64,000 nucleotides of DNA from Candidatus Binatia bacterium. Its GTDB lineage: Bacteria; Desulfobacterota; Binatia; HRBIN30. Every line of letters starts with the position of its first letter. Within the stretch, counting starts at the first letter, position 1. The translations under genes and the position numbers were made by a program. The stretch is from assembly GCA_023150935.1 (NCBI GenBank), contig JAKLJW010000001.1:329877-393876 (forward strand). The letters run 5' to 3'. The notes beneath the pieces are model-generated. The model searched no databases. It worked only from the letters and a program-made list of their open reading frames with translations, and had not been told where the DNA came from. Of the stretch, positions 1 through 10,058 are shown one piece after another.

Positions 1-1
1 G

Positions 2-1369
2 CGCATCCGCCCGGTCGCGGCCCTGGGCGCATTTCAGGTGCAGGCTGTCCTTCGCCTCCTGCACCTCGGCCGCTTCGCCGAGGTCGAACCGATGCTGCAG
101 CGCATCGTGGCCGATTATCCCCACATGCCCGTCTGGCGTTGTGCACTGGCGGCGGTCTGGGCCGGTCTGGGACGACGGGACGAGGTGCAGGCGGAGTTCG
201 AGCGGTTGGCGGTGAAGGATTTCGCCGATGTGCCCCTCGACGTGGTGTGGGCGGAGGCGGTCGTCCTCTTGGCGGACGTGTGTGCGTATCTCGAGGACCG
301 CCGGCGGGCGGCGGTCCTTTACGACATGCTGCTGCCCCTCGGAGCGAGCAACGTGGTGGTCGGGTTCGGAGTGGCCAGCCTGGGGTCGGCGGCGCGCGTG
401 CTGGGTGGGTTGGCCGCGGTGCTCGGGCGAGACGAGGAGGCGGCGGCTCATTTCGAGGCGGCGGTGGCGATGCACACGCGGATGGGGGCGCGACCGCTTC
501 TCGCCGAAACTCTGGTCGACTACGCCGAGTTCGTGTCGGCTCGCGATGGCGTCGACGCGGCGCCGCGGGTGCTCGCCCTGGCCAACCGGGCGCTCGAGGT
601 CGGGGCACCCATGGGTATGCAGCCGGTCGTCGAAAGGGCGACCGCGCTCAAGATGCAAGCCGAGGGAGTCGACGCCGTGGACATCAAGACCTCGATCGAT
701 GCGGTCATGTCGGCCGTTCGTGCGCGTCGCCCGGTCCTCGACGATCACCTTGCTACGGACGGGACGGTGACGTTGTTGTTCAGCGATATGGAAGGTTTTA
801 CCGAGATGACCGAACGTCTCGGTGATCACCGGGCGCACCGGGTGATCCGTATCCACAACGCCCTCGTGCGCAGGCAGATCGACGCGCACGGAGGACTCGA
901 GCTCGAGTTGCAGGGGGACGGCTTCCTCGTTGCGTTTGCGGACCCCGCGGCCGCGGTCGGCTGTGCGGTGGCGATTCAGCGGGCGTTCGCGGCGCACTCG
1001 GCGCGTCCGGGTACGGAGCCGATCCGTGTGCGCATGGGGTTGCACACGGGAGAGGCGATCGCTGACGCCGACCGGTTCTTCGGCAAGACCGTGATCCTGG
1101 CCGCGCGCGTGGCCGCCCAGGCCCGGGGTGGGGAGGTGCTCGTTTCGGGCGTGGTGCGCGAGCGCCTCGAGGCACGAGGCGTCGATCTAGAATACGGGCC
1201 GACGCGCGAAGTGACGTTGAAAGGGTTGGCGGGTACGCACCGGGTGAGCACAGTGACGTGGGAGCCGCGGACGGGCAGGGAAGGGGAGCGGGTTGACGGG
1301 ATCGGCGACGATGGTGCTAATGGCGCGAATCAGCTGCGGAAAGTAAGAAGAGTACCATCGTCCCCATGA
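2..1369 (+). CDS. C-terminal part of an ATP-binding/TPR class III nucleotide cyclase (5' end outside window)
   Basis: The reading frame is open to the window edge, so this is the tail of a longer protein; a GTG at 38 is internal. The first ~230 residues are helical TPR-like repeats of the type that follows the AAA ATPase module in large ATPase-cyclase proteins. The last ~190 residues are a class III adenylate/guanylate cyclase domain. It carries both metal-binding aspartates (in LLFSDMEGFT and LQGDGF) and the AAR arginine. The transition-state asparagine, usually VNxAAR, is Ile or Leu here (TVILAAR). Signalling through cAMP or cGMP is family knowledge; the altered residue makes activity uncertain. 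The terminal ~40 residues are low-complexity and probably unstructured. Confidence 0.8.
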   Translation, partial: RIRPVAALGAFQVQAVLRLLHLGRFAEVEPMLQRIVADYPHMPVWRCALAAVWAGLGRRDEVQAEFERLAVKDFADVPLDVVWAEAVVLLADVCAYLEDRRRAAVLYDMLLPLGASNVVVGFGVASLGSAARVLGGLAAVLGRDEEAAAHFEAAVAMHTRMGARPLLAETLVDYAEFVSARDGVDAAPRVLALANRALEVGAPMGMQPVVERATALKMQAEGVDAVDIKTSIDAVMSAVRARRPVLDDHLATDGTVTLLFSDMEGFTEMTERLGDHRAHRVIRIHNALVRRQIDAHGGLELELQGDGFLVAFADPAAAVGCAVAIQRAFAAHSARPGTEPIRVRMGLHTGEAIADADRFFGKTVILAARVAAQARGGEVLVSGVVRERLEARGVDLEYGPTREVTLKGLAGTHRVSTVTWEPRTGREGERVDGIGDDGANGANQLRKVRRVPSSP

Positions 1370-1380
1370 ATGCGGCCTGC

Positions 1381-1409
1381 TTGACGTACCGCCATAGCCT
1401 GCGTATGGC
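1381..1409 (+). promoter_or_regulatory. Sigma-70-type promoter of vapBC
   Basis: TTGACG (1381-1386), a 17-nt spacer and TATGGC (1404-1409) form a plausible housekeeping promoter. Transcription would begin about 1416, one base before the ATG at 1417, so the message would be leaderless. This agrees with the absence of a Shine-Dalgarno sequence. Confidence 0.5.
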
Positions 1410-1417
1410 TAGCCATA
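1391..1417. promoter_or_regulatory. Palindromic operator over the vapBC -10 and start codon
   Basis: TATGGCTAGCCATA (1404-1417) is a perfect 14-bp palindrome covering the -10 hexamer and the first base of the start codon. A further GCCATA half-site lies at 1391-1396, so three half-sites are present. Ribbon-helix-helix antitoxins classically autorepress through such sites. Confidence 0.55.
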
Positions 1418-1644
1418 TGAAGACGACGCTCAACATCGACGAGACTGTCATGGCGCAGCTCAAACGGGAGTCCGTGCGCCAGGGGCGTACCATGTCGGAA
1501 CTGGTGGAGACCGCGCTCCGCCTGCTGTTCCGGTCGCGCCCGCAGAACCGAAAGCTGCCCCCCCTGCCCGTGTTCCACGGTGGCGGAGCGCGCGTGGACA
1601 TCGCGGACCGAGAGGCCCTGTATCAGGCTATGGAAGGCCGGTAG
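1417..1644 (+). CDS. vapB: Ribbon-helix-helix antitoxin, VapB type
   Basis: 75 residues. The N-terminus MKTTLNIDETVMAQLK is the beta strand and first helix of a ribbon-helix-helix DNA-binding domain, followed by SELVETALRLLF. The C-terminal ~30 residues would wrap the toxin. I chose the ATG at 1417 because it fits the family N-terminus and lies at the predicted transcription start; upstream in-frame ATGs at 1366 and 1405 would sit in the promoter/operator. The stop overlaps the toxin GTG by one base (TAGTG), so the two are translationally coupled. Role: neutralises the downstream PIN toxin and autorepresses the operon (family knowledge). Confidence 0.8.
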   Translation: MKTTLNIDETVMAQLKRESVRQGRTMSELVETALRLLFRSRPQNRKLPPLPVFHGGGARVDIADREALYQAMEGR

Positions 1645-2078
1645 TGATCGCCGTCGACACCAACATCCTCGTGTATGCGGCCGATGCCGATGCGCCGCTG
1701 CACGAGCCCTGCCGCCGCTGGATCGAGGAGCGCCGCGCGCGGCCGGATGCATGGTACACGACGTGGCCCGTAGTCTACGAGTTCCTCCGGGTGACGACGC
1801 ATCCTCGCGTGTTTCGCAAGCCGTGGACGATCGGCGCGGCCTGGGCATTCGTGGCGGCACTGCGCGCTGCACCCGCGTTCGAACTCCTCGCCCCGACGGA
1901 CCGCCATGCCGAAGTCCTCGACAGCCTCGTTGCCGACTTTCCTCACCTTGCCGGAAACATCCTGCACGATGCGCACACGGCCGTACTCCTGCGCGAGCAC
2001 GGCGTTCGCCAGCTCTGCACCCGCGATACCGACTTCCACCGCTTTCCCTTCATCGAAGTCATCGACCCCGCATCGTGA
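1644..2078 (+). CDS. vapC: PIN-domain ribonuclease toxin, VapC type
   Basis: 144 residues, normal for VapC. All four acidic PIN positions are visible: Asp5 (MIAVDTNI), Glu in VVYEFLRV, Asp in LHDAHTAVL, and Asp in CTRDTDFHRF. These bind the metal ions for RNA cleavage, typically of tRNA or rRNA. It starts with GTG overlapping the antitoxin stop. The only toxin-antitoxin pair in the window, with no mobile element beside it. Confidence 0.85.
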   Translation: MIAVDTNILVYAADADAPLHEPCRRWIEERRARPDAWYTTWPVVYEFLRVTTHPRVFRKPWTIGAAWAFVAALRAAPAFELLAPTDRHAEVLDSLVADFPHLAGNILHDAHTAVLLREHGVRQLCTRDTDFHRFPFIEVIDPAS

Positions 2079-2168
2079 GGGGATTGCCGTTGCGAGGGGG
2101 CGATTGTGTTCCCCGTGGGCTCGCCGCACAGGCCGGCCACTTCGCCGGGCGCTATTCGGTGCGGTCGA

Positions 2169-2642
2169 TCACTCGCACGCCCCCAGACGCTTCCCCGTCC
2201 ATTCCTGCCTCATCGTCATGTTGCCGCCCATCGGCGCCGTGTTCGGCATACCCTCGATCTTCGGCATCGCCATCTTCACGTCCATGTGGCCCGAGGCCGT
2301 GTCGCCGCTGCCAGCAAAGACCCCTTTCCCGCGCATGTTCATCTTCGCCTGCGGGTCGAACTTACACTCGATCTCGAACTCGAGGGAGTTGGCGCTCTCC
2401 TTGCGGCTCAACACCTTACAGCGGCCCTCCTCGATGATTGCCGCCAGCGGGTCGCGTTCGATCGCCTCTTTCGTGATGCACTTCACCTCGCTTTTTGTCG
2501 TCGGCCGCGGCTTCATCGACGACTCCACTTTGGTGTCGAACTGCCATCGGCCGGGCTTCATGTCCAGTCCGGCGGCCGGTGCCTGGGGTGCAAGCAGAGC
2601 GGCAGCCGTGGTGGCAGCTAGAATTACGACGGTCGTTCGCAT
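2169..2642 (-). CDS. Exported DUF3617 family protein
   Basis: 157 residues. The start ATG at 2642 is preceded by a strong GGAGGA and gives a clear signal peptide (MRTTVVILAATTAAALLA, cleavage near PAAG). The mature part reads LDMKPGRWQFDTKVES and later FEIECKFDP, with two cysteines in CITKEAIE and GRCKVL, the DUF3617 pattern of periplasmic beta proteins of unknown function. The frame can be extended upstream to 2786 but that stretch looks non-coding. It is 154 nt downstream of slipin on the same strand, so possibly independently transcribed. Confidence 0.7.
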   Translation of the reverse strand: MRTTVVILAATTAAALLAPQAPAAGLDMKPGRWQFDTKVESSMKPRPTTKSEVKCITKEAIERDPLAAIIEEGRCKVLSRKESANSLEFEIECKFDPQAKMNMRGKGVFAGSGDTASGHMDVKMAMPKIEGMPNTAPMGGNMTMRQEWTGKRLGACE

Positions 2643-2796
2643 GGTTCCTCCTCCACGAGTAATTGGCTCCGGGCCCACGCGGCCGAGATCAGTTGGGCTG
2701 CTCCACGAGCGGGGCGATAGCAGGGTGCATCGCTGTGTTGCCTCCGCGAGGTTCTCAAAGGTCTTCTGGAGTTTCCGCTTTGTCATCGCTCCTCCC

Positions 2797-3546
2797 TCAA
2801 TCCTTGTCGCTCGCCTTCAAAAATGGCGTCAGCAGATCGATGGGGAGGGGAAACACGGTTGTCGAGTTGTTCTCCGACGCGACCTCGGTGAGGGTTTGCA
2901 GGAACCGTAGCTGAAGCGCCATCGGGTGCTGACCGATAACCGCCGAAGCGTCCGCCAGTTTCTGCGCCGCCTGAAACTCGCCCTCGGCATTGATCACCTT
3001 GGCGCGGCGTTCGCGCTCTGCCTCGGCCTGCCGTGCCATCGCGCGCTGCATCTCCTGGGGCAGGTCGATGTGCTTCAGCTCGACGGTGACGACCTTAATG
3101 CCCCAGGTGTCGGTCTGTTGGTCCAGGATCTCCTGCAGGCGGGAATTGATATGCTCGCGTTCGGCCAGCAGTTCATCCAGCTCCGCCTGACCGCAGACGC
3201 TGCGCAGGGTGGTCTGGGCGAGTTGCGAGGTGGCGAACAGGTAATCTGCCACCTCGACCACCGCACGGTTCGGATCGATGACGCGGAAATACAGCACGGC
3301 ACTCACCTTCACCGAGACGTTGTCCCGCGAGATGACGTCCTGCGGCGGTACGTCCATGGTCACCGTGCGCAGCTCGACCCGCTGCATCTTCTCGACAAAG
3401 GGAATCACGAAGATAATTCCTGGGCCGCGCGAGGCGACCAGCCGACCGAGCCGGAAGATCACCCCGCGCTCGTATTCCTTCAGGATCTTTATGCCGCTCA
3501 GCACGAGGCCGAGGAGCACAATCAATACTGTCGTGGCTGGACCCAT
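2797..3546 (-). CDS. Slipin / stomatin-like SPFH (band 7) membrane protein
   Basis: 249 residues, the usual slipin length. One N-terminal membrane segment (residues ~4-22) is followed by the SPFH domain ([20 protein letters not shown]) and a charged helical region ([22 protein letters not shown]). The C-terminus [12 protein letters not shown] is conserved in prokaryotic slipins. Slipins form oligomers in membrane microdomains. It lies next to nfeD, the almost invariant partner: the NfeD protease is known to cleave the C-terminal region of its stomatin partner. Start ATG with GGAGG-like ribosome site; 90 nt separate it from nfeD. Confidence 0.9.
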   Translation of the reverse strand: MGPATTVLIVLLGLVLSGIKILKEYERGVIFRLGRLVASRGPGIIFVIPFVEKMQRVELRTVTMDVPPQDVISRDNVSVKVSAVLYFRVIDPNRAVVEVADYLFATSQLAQTTLRSVCGQAELDELLAEREHINSRLQEILDQQTDTWGIKVVTVELKHIDLPQEMQRAMARQAEAERERRAKVINAEGEFQAAQKLADASAVIGQHPMALQLRFLQTLTEVASENNSTTVFPLPIDLLTPFLKASDKD

Positions 3547-3636
3547 CGGTATCTCCCCTCCGGAAGAACGGACCTCTGGTGCGCGTATCCGAAACCGTCC
3601 GTCGTTGCCGCTACGTCTTCCGTGCGCTCTGCTTCG

Positions 3637-5006
3637 TCACTCTTGACGGGCCCGGCGCACGTGCAAGCGCAGCCCGTCTACGCCGATAACCTCGACTTCC
3701 GCTCCCACTTCGATCGCCTCGTCGGCAATGGCGTTCCAATGCTCGCCGTGCACGAAGACCTTGCCCGTCTCGTGGCCGCCGGGCAATGCCTGACGCACTT
3801 CGCCGATCGTTCCCAGGAGACCCTCACTGCCGAGCGCTGCCGGTCGGCGCTGCGACCGTACCACCAGGAAGCTTACCAGTAGGGTGAAGCCGCCGAAGGT
3901 CGCAGCGGCGGCATACACGATGGCAGGGTCCACGGCGAGGTCGGATTCCGGCGTGTCGAACAGCAGAAGCGACCCGAGTACGAACGCGGCTATCCCGCCG
4001 ACGCCGAGAATGCCGAAACTGGGCAGGAAAAGCTCGCTGACGAGCAGGGCGACGCCGAGGCCGATCAGAGCGAGGCCGCTGTAGTTGATCGGCAGCACCT
4101 GCAACGCCGTCAAACCGAGGAGCAGGCAGATACCGCCCACGACGCCCGGAAACATCACTCCCGGATGCGTGAACTCGACATAAAGGCCGAGCAGGCCCGC
4201 CGTAATCAGCAGGTAGGCGATGTTCGGGTCGGCGAGGATATTAAGCAGTCTTTGTTTGAGGCGCATCTCGCGGGGAACGATCGTGGCGCCGGCTAGGGCG
4301 AGGACGACGGGTCGCCCAGCAACCATGGTTTCGCGGCCGTTGGCCTGTCGCAGCAGATCGGGCAGGTCGGTCGCGACGATGTCGATGACGTGCAGTTCGA
4401 GGGCCTCCTGCGCCGTGATGGAGACGCTCTCGCGCACCGCCTTCTCGGCCCACTCGACGTTGCGGCCGCGCTCCCCCGCGATCGTCTTGCTCAAGGACGC
4501 CGCGAAGTTCACCACCTTGGTGCCGATATCGCCCTCGACATTGCCGCCCTGCCCGGTGACCGGGTGGGCCGCGCCGATGTTGGTTCCCGGAGCCATCGCG
4601 GCGATGTTGGCGGCCATGGTAACGAAGACGCCCGCCGAGGTAGCGCCGGCACCGCTCGGCGCGACGTAGACGATGACCGGGACGGGGGCGCCGAGAAGTT
4701 CCTTGACGATCGTCCGGGCGGAATCGAGCAAGCCGCCCGGGGTGTCGAGCTGAATGACCAGGGCTCGGGCGTCGTCCTGGTGCGCCGTGGCGATCGACTC
4801 GCGGATGAAGTCGGCCGTGGCCGGATTGATGCCGGCGTCGACGACTATGAGGTACACCTGAGCGGCGCCGCTTGCGGGGGGGGGCGGCGCCGCGCCGGGT
4901 GTCGGGCTCGGGGTGGGCACCGGCGTGCGATTGGCAGCCAGGGTCAGCCCGGCGGCCAGCACGCCGAGCCAGAAGGTGAGGCGCCGGCGCGCCGTGCCGA
5001 GGCCGC

Positions 5007-5010
<4 letters not shown>
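3637..5010 (-). CDS. nfeD: NfeD-type membrane-bound ClpP-class serine protease
   Basis: 457 residues. A signal/anchor segment (TFWLGVLAAGLTL) and a Pro-rich linker lead into the ClpP-like domain (VVDAGINPATADFIRESI; LDTPGGLLDSA). The catalytic serine lies in GATSAGVF and the catalytic lysine probably in TKVVNFAA. Then come 4-5 membrane helices and a C-terminal NfeD OB-fold (GTIGEVRQALPGG). I chose the GTG at 5010, which overlaps the uracil-DNA glycosylase stop as GTGA; a longer frame to 5055 would run inside that gene. Partner of the adjacent slipin in membrane quality control. Confidence 0.9.
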
Positions 5011-5854
<844 letters not shown>

Positions 5855-5876
<22 letters not shown>

Positions 5877-6766
5877 TCCTGGCGCTGCTCCTCGCTCCGT
5901 CCGGAGCGTGGGCCTGGGGCCCGATCACGCATCTTGCGCACGGCGCCGATGTGTTGGCGGACCTTACCATCCTGGGAGCGGCCCTTCAACAAATCCTCCG
6001 GCGCCATCGGCTCGAGTATCTCTACGGTTGCGTCGGCGCCGACATAACGCAGGCGAAAAAGTACACGCGGGCCCAACAGGCGCATTGCCACTCGTGGGAA
6101 GTCGGTTGGAGCGTGCTGGAACGCGCGACCACCGATGCCCAGCGGGCCTTTGCTTACGGGTATCTCACGCACCTTGCCGGCGACTGCTACTCCCACAACC
6201 ACTTCGTGCCGACGCAGCTCATCGTCAGTTATTCGGCGCGAACGCTCCGGCACGTGTACTGGGAGGCGCGCTTCGATACGCTCCAACACACCGAGCACCG
6301 GCAGATCATTCGGGAACTCCGCAACCACCGCTTCTCGGAGTGCGAGGGCCTGGTGCGCGATGTCGTGTCGCGCACGATCTTCCCGTTCCGGACGGACAAA
6401 CGCATCTTCGATTCGTTTATCGCCGTACACGACCTCGATCAGTGGTACGTCATAATGCGCCGCCTGGTTGCCGCGTCGCGGTACGCCCTGCCGCAGGCCA
6501 TTGTGGGAAGATACAACGCAGTCTGTCGGGCGGCGGTCCTGGATGTGCTGACCCGTGGCAAGAAGGCCGATTGCCAGCGCGCGGATCCCACGGGCATCGA
6601 TGCGCTGAGCCTGGCCAAGGAGATTCGCGTCCTGCTGCGCACTCTGGAGCGGCGCGGGGCAATTCCGGGGAAGCTGCGCGACGACATCGCCGCACTCGAT
6701 TCTCGGGACGACCTCGAGGGCACTGCCGCCTTCGAGCCCTTGCGCCTCTCGGTCGGTCGCGGCTGA
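5855..6766 (+). CDS. Exported zinc-dependent phospholipase C family protein
   Basis: 303 residues from ATG 5855 (GGAGG two bases before it; a TTG at 5846 is an alternative). The signal peptide ends AWAWG, so the mature protein would begin near the Trp-Gly that starts zinc phospholipase C domains. The zinc-ligand motif GYLTHLAGDCYSHNHF is intact, with further His residues in THLAHGAD. The substrate is unknown; related bacterial proteins are annotated as phospholipase C-like hydrolases. Its first 22 nt overlap the divergent uracil-DNA glycosylase gene. It converges on coaBC with a 4-nt gap. Confidence 0.75.
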
Positions 6767-6770
6767 TCGA

Positions 6771-7976
6771 TCAATGCCGGCCGCGCAGGGCGACGACGCG
6801 ATCGAGGACCCGGTCGGCGACCTCCGCCTTCGACATCAAAGGCACCGATTGCGTCTCGCCGCCGGCGTCGATGATCGACACGGCGTTGGTGTCGACGGCA
6901 AAGCCGGTATCGCCGGCGGCGACGTCGTTGGCGACAATGAGGTCGATGCCCTTGGCGGCCAGCTTGCGTGCGGCGTTGGCAAGTACGTTCTCGGTTTCGG
7001 CCGCAAATCCCACGATCAGTCGAGAACCCTTGCGCGGTGCGATTTCGGTCAGGATGTCGACCGTGCGTACCAGGTCGAGGGTCAAAGCGGCGGTGCCTTT
7101 CTTGAGTTTGTGCGGCTCTACTCGCGGCGGCCGGTAGTCGGCTACGGCCGCGGCCATCAGTACGATCGTCGCCGTTTCGTACGCGCCGAGTACGGCGTCG
7201 TGCATCTCTTGCGCCGTTTGCACGTCGATGCGGCGCACACCCGTGGGCGTCGCCAGGGAAGTCGGGCCGGCGATCAGGTCGACGGCAGCGCCGCGGCGCC
7301 ATGCGGCCGCGGCCAGGGCGAAACCCATCTTCCCGGTCGAGCGGTTAGACAGGAAGCGTACGGGATCGATCGGCTCCCGATTCGGGCCGGCGGTGACGAG
7401 GACCCGCTCGCCTTCGAGGTCGTGCCGGGTCACGGCCCGCTCCACTTCGGCCAGTATCGCCGCCGGCTCCGCAAGGCGGCCCTTACCCTCCCAACCACAA
7501 GCGAGAAAACCCTCTCCCGGTTCGATGATGCGGTAGCTCAAGCTATCGAGCCGGCGCAGATTGGCCTGCACGAGAGGATTCTCGTACATGTTCACGTTCA
7601 TCGACGGGGCAATCAGGACCGGTGCGCGAGTGGCCAGCAGCACGGTGGTCAGGATATCGTCGCCGAGGCCGGCGGCGATCTTGCCGATGACGTTTGCCGT
7701 TGCCGGCGCAATCACCACGGCGTCGGCGCCGTCGGCAAGCGCGATGTGCCCGATCCCGGACTCCTGGGCGAGGTCGAAGGTGTCGGTGGCAACCGGCTGC
7801 CCGCTGAGGGTTTGCAAAGTGAGGGGGGTGATGAACTCCCGCGCGTTCCGGGTCATCATGACCCGTACCCGAGCGCCCTCTTTGACGAGCAGGCGGACCA
7901 ACTCCGCCGCCTTGTAACAGGCGATGCCGCCGCTCAGCCCGACCAGGATCGTCTTGGCTTCAAGTGGCTGCGCCAT
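6771..7976 (-). CDS. coaBC: Bifunctional phosphopantothenoylcysteine decarboxylase / phosphopantothenate-cysteine ligase
   Basis: 401 residues, standard length. The N-terminal CoaC half (HFCD flavoprotein) shows GGIACYKAAELVRLL, the catalytic-His segment SGIGHIALADGADAV and PSMNVNMYENP. The C-terminal CoaB half shows VTAGPNREPIDPVRFLSN and the KLKKG lysine motif. It makes 4'-phosphopantetheine in coenzyme A synthesis, in the cytoplasm. Its start lies 17 nt inside the upstream flippase-like gene, so they are probably co-transcribed with the phosphatidyltransferase. Confidence 0.95.
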   Translation of the reverse strand: MAQPLEAKTILVGLSGGIACYKAAELVRLLVKEGARVRVMMTRNAREFITPLTLQTLSGQPVATDTFDLAQESGIGHIALADGADAVVIAPATANVIGKIAAGLGDDILTTVLLATRAPVLIAPSMNVNMYENPLVQANLRRLDSLSYRIIEPGEGFLACGWEGKGRLAEPAAILAEVERAVTRHDLEGERVLVTAGPNREPIDPVRFLSNRSTGKMGFALAAAAWRRGAAVDLIAGPTSLATPTGVRRIDVQTAQEMHDAVLGAYETATIVLMAAAVADYRPPRVEPHKLKKGTAALTLDLVRTVDILTEIAPRKGSRLIVGFAAETENVLANAARKLAAKGIDLIVANDVAAGDTGFAVDTNAVSIIDAGGETQSVPLMSKAEVADRVLDRVVALRGRH

Positions 7977-8958
7977 CGGTTTCCGAGACGTGCTCGATCT
8001 GTTGGAAGGTCATACCCTCACGCGTCAGGGAATAGAGGCCGGCGGCGATGGTCCCGGCGAACTGCGTCAGGTGGAGCACAATGGAGTATGCGAAGGCGTC
8101 GCTTTCCGAGATGCCGAACAGGCCCAGCGCCAGCGCGCAACCGACCTGGAAGGCGCCGATGTACCCGGGCGCCGACGGCGCCGACACCGCAATGGCGATA
8201 AGCGACGTGATCACCAGCGAGCCGACGACCCAGGGCACCGGCAGATCGAAGGCCAGAAGTCCCCAGAAATAGGTGCTCGCGATGACGATCCAGAGGTACA
8301 GCGACCAGGCGATCGCCTGCAGGAAAGTCCAGGGGTTGTCGAGGATTTCCAGGGCGCGGATGAAGCCCCTGAAGAAGTGATCCAGGTGGTGGCCGACGCT
8401 TGCGGGTGCGCGGGCGACGGCCCGAGCGAGCAGCCGCAGGGCGGTCGCTTCCTGCCAGCGGATAGCGGCAACTCCGGCGGCCACCGCGACTGCCGTAAAC
8501 AAGACAAAATATCCCCACCTCCGCACCTCGTCCGACACCGGTACGGCCACGAACGACACTCCGAACAGGAGCAGCACCATCATCATGTCGAAAATGCGTT
8601 CGAGCACGATCGTGGCGAGTACGCCGCCGAGCGGCTCGCGCTCCTTGCGGCTCAGCAGCACCGGCCTGATCACTTCGCCGGCGCGCAGGGGCAGTACCAT
8701 GTTGGCCATGAAACCGATGTTGGTGGCGGCGATCAGCGTGCCCATGGGAGGGTTGCCCAGCGGGCGCAGGAGCAGCCGCCAGCGCTGGGCACGGATGTAC
8801 AGCGTCCACACGGTCACCAGAAACATCGGCACCACGTAGATGTAGTGCGCCCGGGCCAGAGCCGCACCGGCCTGCCGCCAGTCGACGTTCCACACCGCAA
8901 TGGTGAGGAAGACCACCGAAATGGCGATGCTCAGGACAATGCGGAGGGTTCGGTTCAT
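7960..8958 (-). CDS. Flippase-like integral membrane protein (LPG synthase TM-domain family, UPF0104)
   Basis: 332 residues with about eight hydrophobic helices. Family motifs are visible: ALARAHYIYVV, RAQRWRLLLRPLG, NMVLPLRAGEVIRPVLLSRK and VLERIFDMMMVLLLF. This family comprises membrane domains of lipid flippases and lysyl-phosphatidylglycerol synthases; the lipid here is unknown. It overlaps the upstream CDP-alcohol phosphatidyltransferase by ATGA, which suggests that it acts on, or moves, the lipid made by that enzyme (inference). Confidence 0.85.
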   Translation of the reverse strand: MNRTLRIVLSIAISVVFLTIAVWNVDWRQAGAALARAHYIYVVPMFLVTVWTLYIRAQRWRLLLRPLGNPPMGTLIAATNIGFMANMVLPLRAGEVIRPVLLSRKEREPLGGVLATIVLERIFDMMMVLLLFGVSFVAVPVSDEVRRWGYFVLFTAVAVAAGVAAIRWQEATALRLLARAVARAPASVGHHLDHFFRGFIRALEILDNPWTFLQAIAWSLYLWIVIASTYFWGLLAFDLPVPWVVGSLVITSLIAIAVSAPSAPGYIGAFQVGCALALGLFGISESDAFAYSIVLHLTQFAGTIAAGLYSLTREGMTFQQIEHVSETDGAAT

Positions 8959-9995
8959 CTGTCGCTTCTTACCGTCGACGTGAATTCGGTTTCGCTTGTG
9001 GCCGCCGCCCTCTGACCGCCGGGCCAGTACAAGCCGGAAGCGAGGCAGACGGCACCGCAGACGATGACGGCTGAACCCGCGGCGACGGCATGCAGGTCGA
9101 GCACCAGACCCGCCCCGATCATGAGCGTGAAGGTGCCGACAACCCGGCGCTGCGTTGCGGCGCGCGCCGCCGTGGCTTGCGCCATCGGTAGGCCGGGCTC
9201 CGCGGGTGCCGTGGGCAACGGTATCGGCGGTCGGATATGCGCCTCGCCGGCGAGTTCACGGTAGGTGTAAAGGACTCGCTGTACGGCCGTGATGTTGGCG
9301 AGTACGGCGATGAGCAGCACCGTGGCGGCGGTCAGAAGGTCGGCCGGACCCGGCGTCCACGGCGCCACCAGGTGCGCGTAAAGGGCACCGAAGATCGTGC
9401 CGAAGCCGAGGATGACCAGACGCTCCGGTCGCTGAAGCACGCCCACGCGGTTTTCGGCTCCCAGCCCCTCGGCCCGGGCCCGGGCGTAGCTCACCATCAG
9501 GCTTCCGGTCAGCGCGAACAGGACCACCGCGAGCATCCACGTGGCGCGGAAATATATGGCCAGGCCGCAGTAAGCGAACGACTCGGCATAGCGGTCGATG
9601 ACCGAGTCCAGAAAAGCTCCGCGCGGACTGGCGCCGCCGGTGCGGCGCGCGACCCGTCCGTCGACGATATCCAGGCTACTCGTCGCCAGGAGCACCCAGC
9701 CGGCGGTGAAGGTCAGGCCCGCGGCGTAAAGAGCCCCAACGACGATGCTGCCCACTAGCTGAGTATAAGAGAGGGCCGCCGGCGTGACGCCGCTGCGAAC
9801 GCACGCGTCCTCGAAGGGGGCGAGGTGGTCGACGTACCAACTGCGGATTCGGGGTCCAAGTACGAGAGAGCCGCCGGCCGCGGCGGAGGGGTCGGCAGTC
9901 CGATAACGGCGTATGCTGAAGCCGACAACGCCGGCGACGAACAGCACGACACCGGCGGCGACGGCTTGATCGAGCAAGAAAGCGGCACGCTCCAT
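8955..9995 (-). CDS. CDP-alcohol phosphatidyltransferase family membrane enzyme
   Basis: 346 residues. The diagnostic motif is complete: Asp109, Asp112-Gly113, Ala116-Arg117, Gly126, Asp130 and Asp134. Six or more hydrophobic segments surround it. The enzyme joins a CDP-activated alcohol or CDP-diacylglycerol to a second alcohol in membrane lipid synthesis; specificity cannot be read from sequence. First gene of a three-gene run with the flippase-like protein and coaBC, overlapping the next by four bases. Confidence 0.85.
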   Translation of the reverse strand: MERAAFLLDQAVAAGVVLFVAGVVGFSIRRYRTADPSAAAGGSLVLGPRIRSWYVDHLAPFEDACVRSGVTPAALSYTQLVGSIVVGALYAAGLTFTAGWVLLATSSLDIVDGRVARRTGGASPRGAFLDSVIDRYAESFAYCGLAIYFRATWMLAVVLFALTGSLMVSYARARAEGLGAENRVGVLQRPERLVILGFGTIFGALYAHLVAPWTPGPADLLTAATVLLIAVLANITAVQRVLYTYRELAGEAHIRPPIPLPTAPAEPGLPMAQATAARAATQRRVVGTFTLMIGAGLVLDLHAVAAGSAVIVCGAVCLASGLYWPGGQRAAATSETEFTSTVRSDR

Positions 9996-10058
9996 GGGCC
10001 CTCTCGAGACCGCGCCCCTATATCCAAGCCGCTCGGGAACGGCAATTTCCCGATGGCG

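Noticed and set aside
139..825. Gly/Arg-rich frames overlapping the cyclase
   Set aside because: Alternative frames of a GC-rich gene with no domain content; the cyclase frame carries the motifs.
6774..8201. 475-codon plus-strand frame across coaBC and the flippase-like gene
   Set aside because: Antisense to coaBC and UPF0104 coding sequence; product has no recognisable domain.
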